DNA of 64,000 nucleotides from Branchiostoma floridae (Eukaryota > Chordata > Leptocardii > Amphioxiformes > Branchiostomatidae): positions 15,054,932 to 15,118,931 of the forward strand of contig NC_049980.1 in assembly GCF_000003815.2 (NCBI RefSeq), read 5' to 3'. This document shows positions 57,640 to 64,000 of the stretch, in pieces. Position 1 is the first letter of the stretch. Each line of letters starts with the position of its first letter. Made by a program: the position numbers and the translations under genes. Under the pieces are notes generated by a model. That model saw nothing but the letters and a program-made list of their open reading frames with translations, was not told the DNA's origin and ran no database searches.

Positions 57640-60600
57640 TAGAGGGGTATGTTAGTGTTGGATATAAAGCGTTAGCAATTTATCATGATAGATGAACTTT
57701 CAAGCTAACACATACTTAGTAACTATATCATGGCTAAAATAACGTTTTAGTTACATTGTCCCTCTTTTAGCTTTAGGTGACGAGTTTGGATTTACGCATA
57801 GATTTACATTTGTCCCGTGTTCTTGTATTTCTTATTATGGATATCCTAATGTATGATGTTCAATATTTTATTTTCCATACTGCACACGTGGCGGCGAGGC
57901 TGTACATGTTGTATATAACTTGATTCCCCCGTCACTTTCTATGTTTTTTGTATGTTTTTGTATGTTTTGTGAATGGGAAAATAAAGAGACAGATATGTTT
58001 GGAGTTGCATTTGAAAACTTCACGTCACTGTTTCTGTTTACTACTGTTTTGATAACAATAAACGCCCAATCCGACATACAATTAATTGATAACCCCAAAC
58101 CATCTCCCGTACGCTCTGCGTATGTCTGCAACTATTTAGCCGGACAATCTTCCCAATACAAATACAATGTCAATTTATACTTTAACAGTAATTCTGTTGA
58201 CAAATAGACTTCGTCAACAATGTATATCTTTATTTCCTATCGTTCCCCTGTGACTACTTGTCCACAGTCACTTGATCGCGAGTTGTGCAAGATCTCCAGG
58301 GGAAAAACATTTGTCATCGTAATGTGTTGAAAATGGCAAGTTTTCTCTCTCTCTAGCACATAGCGGTTGTCCTTTGCACCCGACACTTGAGGTACATTGC
58401 CTGGTCTCCCCGCACCTGCCGGATATACCTAGTGTCGAGTCCGAGACGGGCGGACTGCACCATACTAGTGTCTCGTACCACGAATGACGTATTCTCACTA
58501 TATGTAAGTATCTTTCACGCTTTCTCATGAGATCTGGATTACAGTTACACTAGTTTTATATATATATATATACTGTAGTACACTGAAAAGAGGATCTCAC
58601 TTCAGAAGCCGTTTAAACTGTATTTTTCCGACCTTTGTTTTCTATGCAGTTGACTGCGCATGCCTTCGATAAACTCTGTCTCTAATAGCGATTGCAGGCA
58701 CAAGGTTTAAGGTCTCTCAGCTGCAAATACCCGGTATTTCAGGATTTCATCCATTCAACCCATACCACAGCAAGCACGCTCTGAAAACTCCGGCACCCAA
58801 TCATTATCTCTGTGATAAGTGCTACGCCATACAAGACTTCATTTGGAGGCCAATATAAACATTTTAGCGTTGATGCAAAAAGCCAAATTTTCACCTGCAT
58901 CTGAGAGCCCAGCCTATCAACTATCAGGTCACTTGAAACATCAACTTGCGAATTAATAGGGTACACGAATGACTTCTTTAACTGGCAACAAAATAATTTT
59001 CCAATTACCTCGAGTAAGCAAAGTTGTTAGTAACACGCTAGTAAAAATGTAAGGGCAGGCCTGCCTAAATATGCCTCGCGCATGCCATAAACTGTTGTGT
59101 GACAGAATGTTGTTTGGCTTTCATAGGTGCGTGCCAACAAACATACCTGGTGCACGTACTTGACTTGATCTATTCGATAATGTATGCTGATTGTTTTCGT
59201 ATCATGAGCATGTAATGGCACAATATTCTGTGTTACGCCGATAACTGGACAGACTTTACCTTATCATGTCCTTTCTGTACATGTACAAACTAAACATGAG
59301 AATAATGATTACCTGAAGTTTGCAGACACACAAAATGCGTTTATCAATAAACAATGAAGACACTATTCTTTGGAAGTTATACAGTGGATCTCATATTACA
59401 ACCTTTCCTATCGCGTCACCATGGTCTAGTAGATTTCATGTTGTGGCGTTTCCAGGCAGCGTATTTGACCTTGCTACGATATGCCGTTTTTCTTGAGCTT
59501 CTATTCTTAATAAACGCCAGACTAGGAGTATGCTATAGAGCTTAATAGTATTTGCTGTTTAGAGCCAACACCCTTCACCTGTGGTAACCAATACATCTTT
59601 GCCTTCTGCAACGCCATCCGTGAGGACGTGATGTCAATTTTGATTAATCATTCTTGTGTTATAACAGCCAAACATCAGACTCACAAAACCTCAGAGACTT
59701 AAACTGCTACGTCAGCTTATCTTGAAATATAACGTTTACCGTGTAAATAAGGGTTAAACGTCAAAACCATAAATCTACTAATTCCTGTGTCAAGCGTGAT
59801 GTTGAACTTCAGAACCGATGTGTCTACGCCATACATTAAGAACATATCTTCAAAGCCTTAACACAATGAAATAACGCCAAGATCATTTTTGAAGACTGCG
59901 CACAAGACAGATCTCCCACTTATTTTCCGACATACCATCATTCTAAGGAGGGTAAAGCTCGGAAAATTCCAAGCAAAGCCTTCTTCTCCATCTATGTTGG
60001 CAGAGCCAAAGGTAGCATCACTCACAGATCTACCTTAACTAGCATTGTCTTCGAGATCAGCTTCTTAAAGATTCTTCAAAACAACCAACTATGCTGCTCG
60101 AAGCAATTATTGTAACTCCTGAATTGTAAACGTATATTGTATCAATTTGACAGCGTTATGGCCGAAACCCTCACACATACCTACACAACCTACGGGGCCA
60201 TGACCTGCACCACTTTTTCCCATTGTCAACAGATATCTGACCCTAAACTGACTACAGACTATGCCTATGTCAAACTATGCAAATCAGGCAGTTCTGCCCA
60301 CTGATGAAAAAACACTAGCAGGACAGAAATCGACCTTGACCTTCGTCTTCCAAAAACTTCCGGCAAACTAACGTTAACTGTCAACTACGGTAATAAAAAG
60401 TCAGATAATAATGTAATAAGGAAGAGAACCACTAGATTTCATGCGCCGTTGAATGTAAAATGATTTCCAATGTCAAATGAACGCAGATTTTCATTTTCGT
60501 CGCCGCGCTCTCTCTGCGACCTAGAATTTGAAAGATCGCTCAACGAATTCGTACAGAAAAAAAAGATCTTTTTGCGCTTTGTGTTTTTTTTTCTTTTAAG

Positions 60601-61400
60601 TCACACTGTAACATTTCGTATGATATACCTAGGATGAAATTAAAGGCTACTACACACATCCGTTTTAGGTCGCAGTGAGAGCGCAGCGCGATCACCGACT
60701 ACGGTGGAAAGGCGGTTTTAGGCCCCACACCGGAGCCTGGTAACCCGGTGTACAATCCTGTCATGGCACGTCTTTACGTGACCTACACACTACTTCAACG
60801 TAACCATAAGCAAACAGAACGTGCTGTATACACATGTCTTAGGGCTGGACTTTGATAGCAGCTGTATGGTTTCTTCTGTCTTTTCCAGCCGTATAATTTC
60901 ACCCAAGTGTTGATACGCGGATGACAACAGCCTGGCACAGTTGGGAGGTGACTGAGTGATGGCCGAAATCTAAGATTTAACGACTTTCTTTTTGGAAGCG
61001 GTGGAAGACGTATAGGCTTAAAGTAGTTGTCTGTAAATTCTCCTGTTGATATTCATCAACTAACACTATCTATACAGTTTTAACTACCTCTGAATGCGTT
61101 TTGTATGAATGATCTGTAGGGCACTATGTATACGGCGACTGTAAAAACTGTATGTCCACCATAAAAAAACGTATGACCACAATAAGCAATTCAATCAAAG
61201 CGAGGTTTACAACTATTATACATCATCTGTAGCTATAAAACACCAGCCACAGTGAGCCAGGTCTCAGGTGTAACCGTTTAACTGCAGGGTTTAACGGCCT
61301 TTCTGTGCACTAATACTCACCCGCTGGCGTAAATCCCCCCCTTTCTGACTGTATAGCTACAATGTAACTGCGCCTGATACGGCATCTACACCCAACGTTA
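57640..61400. other. Non-coding stretch
   Basis: No gene recognised. A (TA)n run is at 58557-58573. Sequence around 60650-60715 (GAGCGCAGCGCGATCACCGA) resembles the interior of the MITE family seen at 40400. Confidence 0.4.
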
Positions 61401-61407
61401 TGGCCAT

Positions 61408-62108
61408 TAGAGTCCATTCCAAGACACCATGCGGATGTTTGTGGCCATTGTTTAGAATTGATTTTAAAGTTTTGTAATTATATGTCTAGGACATTTGATA
61501 CTTCAGAAATATTTGTAACACTGTTTCAACTTTATAAATATATCCCTGGTCCTGTAAAACTTTGGAAATATTCATCGTGTGGAATTGGATACTTCTAATG
61601 GTTTCTAAATAATGATAACAGCAATCTACCATTATTTACCATTTTCTACCATTTTTTGTAAATGGTTCAGTGGGCTGAGAAGATAGCAATTCACACATTC
61701 TTGCAAAGTATGGTTGGGTGCCATGCAACAATGGCCCACCACAAAGGATTCACCAGTGCCCACCAGTGAAATCTAAAAATATACAGATACAACAATAGGG
61801 CTTACTTTTATGGGGGCAATAAACTAATTTAACCATTTCGCCAGGTTTACCATTTTTTTTTAAATATTTGTAAATGTGAAATAATCACACAGAGGTTTCA
61901 CAATAATTCTAAATAAAGATATTTTTGTACAGTTACTTTCAAAACGTTTCTAAAATATTCAAAGGAATTCAAATATATGAGTACTTTCTCAGTCAATTTT
62001 TTGAAAATAATTTAATTATTGTGGCTCAGATATTCTTTTATTCAAAATAATTCAGACTAATTATAAATATCGCCTAAAAACCCTCATGGTGTCTTGGAAT
62101 GGACTCTA
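61408..62108. mobile_element. 701-bp inverted-repeat transposon (mariner-like, no transposase)
   Basis: Perfect 24-bp terminal inverted repeats begin TAGAGTCCATTCC and end ACACCATG at the left (61408-61431), and run CATGGTGTCTTGG to GGACTCTA at the right (62085-62108). The outermost TA on each side can be read as the target duplication. The interior is AT-rich and non-coding, with several TACCATTATTTACCATTTTC-like words. It is a non-autonomous DNA transposon. Confidence 0.72.
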
Positions 62109-64000
62109 GTTTTACCATTATTAATTATGCAAAGCGAACTTTAACTGTCGTGGGCAGATAGTTCACGTCATTAACTGCATTTCTATCATAGTTCTCTTCT
62201 GACTCCTATGGCCCAGTCCTGTGAGATATCATAATCAGCCCCCCTCCGCCTCATCAGTCTCCCCCAGTGTTGTTTGTCAGCAGTCCTGGGCTGCCCAGTA
62301 CCCTAAGCATGTGTTGAACTGTGAAGCTCGGTGTCATGGGCCCTTCCTGGTGACTATCTGACTAATGAAGGAGGCTAGCACAGGCAACCTGGGTGATATC
62401 ATAGAGCAGATGCAGGCTCTCCCATGGGCAAATTACGACCTCAAAAGTTACAACATGTCATAAAATGTCCATACAAAATAACACATCATACGTAAAACGT
62501 GATCCTTCCATTTTAGATCCCGTGCAAAACCATACACCCAAGCGCCTACTCCTGCAAGATTAAAGCGGCTTCTTTCCCTCAAGAATGTCAGAGCAGTTGT
62601 AGCAGATTCAAGTTTTTTACGTTGTTGGTTTCTTTTGAATGTTGTAAGTATGGATTTGGTTCGATTAACGGCCGCATTGCATTTATCATATTCTTTCTCA
62701 TCTTTCTCATGCCTTATGCCTAACAATTGGGGCAGCACAGAAGATCTGACAAGTGACAAGCGTTTTTCTATCTTTCTTCACTCTATGCTCTTGTCAATGC
62801 CTCGATTTGTGTTATTTCCATCTATTCATTAACTCTATCCTTCGCATCTTTTCCGTTGCTCGATCAATAACGTTGACTAGTACCGCTGAATGTGATACGT
62901 GGCTGTGGCACGTCAGGTCTCTTAGTAGATCCTGGTATTTTCATCATATCAAAGCCTGACTACTTCAAAGGCCTTTGGCACATAAATGACATAGAGACTC
63001 ACATTCTGACCCATCATTGGGAGGGGCCCTTATGTCATCTTTGCTAAAAATAGCCTCCGTAAATTACACTTTGATTAATCCAATGGCCGACAAATGTGGT
63101 CTTAGCATAGACGGAACCCGTATGCAGAACCCGTCTATGATAAACCACGTTTGTTACTGATATTGATGATACGAAGGAACTGCTGACCGTGCTTACAGTG
63201 TTAGTGAAGTGGCCGTCGTTATTCAATAGGCAGGGTCAAAATTACTGCAAATTACATTTGCCAAGAAAGTCATGTTTCCGAGAATACTTCAACATTTTGA
63301 GAACTCTTAAGTGAACTTGAAACTTTAAAGTGGATAGAAGGATGTACACCGTATCCACACGCATTTTCTTTATTGAACAAACATACTAATAAGCAAAATA
63401 CGGCCCACTCGAGTTGAAATAGCGGCCCACTCAAATTGAAACAACTTATATTGGCGCCGCTGTTAAAACAAAATGAAAACATAAGTATGCTACTCATTAC
63501 ATATAATTATATATGTTATTTGATTAAGTCACACCTCTATGAGTGCAAGACTGCAAGCAAAAGCTTGTGCTAAGACGATTTCATTTTGGTAGTCTAGAGC
63601 TGAGATGCAATTTTTTCTGAAATTCAGAAAAATAGAATCTGTCAACCAAAACATTGAATTGGACTGGCCTGACGTTATCTTGATAACAGTGGCTCTGAGC
63701 AACCTGATACTCGAGAGTAGCAAGGACGTTGGTACTGTAAGGTCACATTGCAGGTGGAAGATGACCCGGAAACACAAACACACAGGCACACTCCAAACTA
63801 TATCTCCATTTGTCATGGAAATAACTATTAACAAAACTGCAGAAGTTTAAAACACATGGGATCAACCTATCCTCCCCAGTTTTCCGTCAACATAAGTCTA
63901 CTCTAGTCGGTAAAAGTGATTGGCACCCAGGGGGCAAGGCTGGGTCAGCCTGCTAGCTTGATCTACTTGCCTGGCACCTGTAGCTGTCAATAAGATACGC
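62109..64000. other. Mostly non-coding to window end
   Basis: Apart from the weak open frame at 62448-62759, nothing recognisable. No tRNA or rRNA genes seen. Confidence 0.4.
62448..62759 (-). CDS. Unrecognised small open frame, possible gene or retroelement remnant
   Basis: 103 codons with protein-like composition: RHEKDEKEYDKCNAAVNRTK, FKRNQQRKKLESATTALTFL, SRFNLAGVGAWVYGFARDLK. It is rich in charged residues and low in repeats. There is no ATG at its start (first codon TTG), no clear splice acceptor and no known domain that I recognise. It may be an internal exon or a decayed retroelement ORF. Confidence 0.2.
   Translation of the reverse strand: MSLVRSSVLPQLLGIRHEKDEKEYDKCNAAVNRTKSILTTFKRNQQRKKLESATTALTFLRERSRFNLAGVGAWVYGFARDLKWKDHVLRMMCYFVWTFYDML

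Overview
The window looks like animal nuclear DNA, most probably from a cephalochordate (amphioxus, Branchiostoma). Genes are few and intron-rich with GT-AG introns. One leucine-rich-repeat receptor gene is intronless, as is common in amphioxus. The telomere-type motif is TTAGGG. The sequence is crowded with short foldback elements and remnants of non-LTR and Penelope-like retroelements. There are no prokaryotic features. The species call is inference.

Layout. 1-2.5 kb holds two adjacent satellites with almost the same period (about 164 and 162 bp), the first carrying TTAGGG runs. 2.6-7.5 kb is a retroelement graveyard: a LINE reverse-transcriptase tail, a 41-bp minisatellite, a broken sulfotransferase 3' end, a second LINE tail, and an intact-looking inverted-repeat Penelope-like insertion (6746-7505) that encodes a GIY-YIG nuclease and carries hammerhead-ribozyme motifs in both arms. 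10.2-21.0 kb holds a minus-strand gene for a secreted two-CUB protein. 21-38.7 kb has no recognised gene. It contains a second hammerhead-bearing inverted-repeat insertion without a nuclease (29628-30370), a tiny palindromic insertion, a tRNA-derived SINE and other repeats. 38.8-44.8 kb is a nine-exon minus-strand gene that I could assemble completely (469 aa) as a YeeE/YedE-type sulfur (thiosulfate) transporter. 45813-46138 is an assembly gap. 48650-50458 is an intronless LRR / Ig-like / FN3 single-pass receptor. 50.5-64 kb has no convincing gene but contains a MITE nested inside a palindrome and two TA-flanked inverted-repeat elements.

The three real genes (CUB protein, sulfur transporter, LRR receptor) have no evident functional link. 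The most unusual content is the pair of structurally parallel elements at 6.7-7.5 and 29.6-30.4 kb. Both have near-perfect inverted arms of 216 or about 275 bp, a 35-37 nt one-sided extension, an 11-12 bp target-site duplication and a hammerhead core in each arm. A 23-25 bp palindrome flanked by 8-bp duplications also occurs twice (30533 and 46561).
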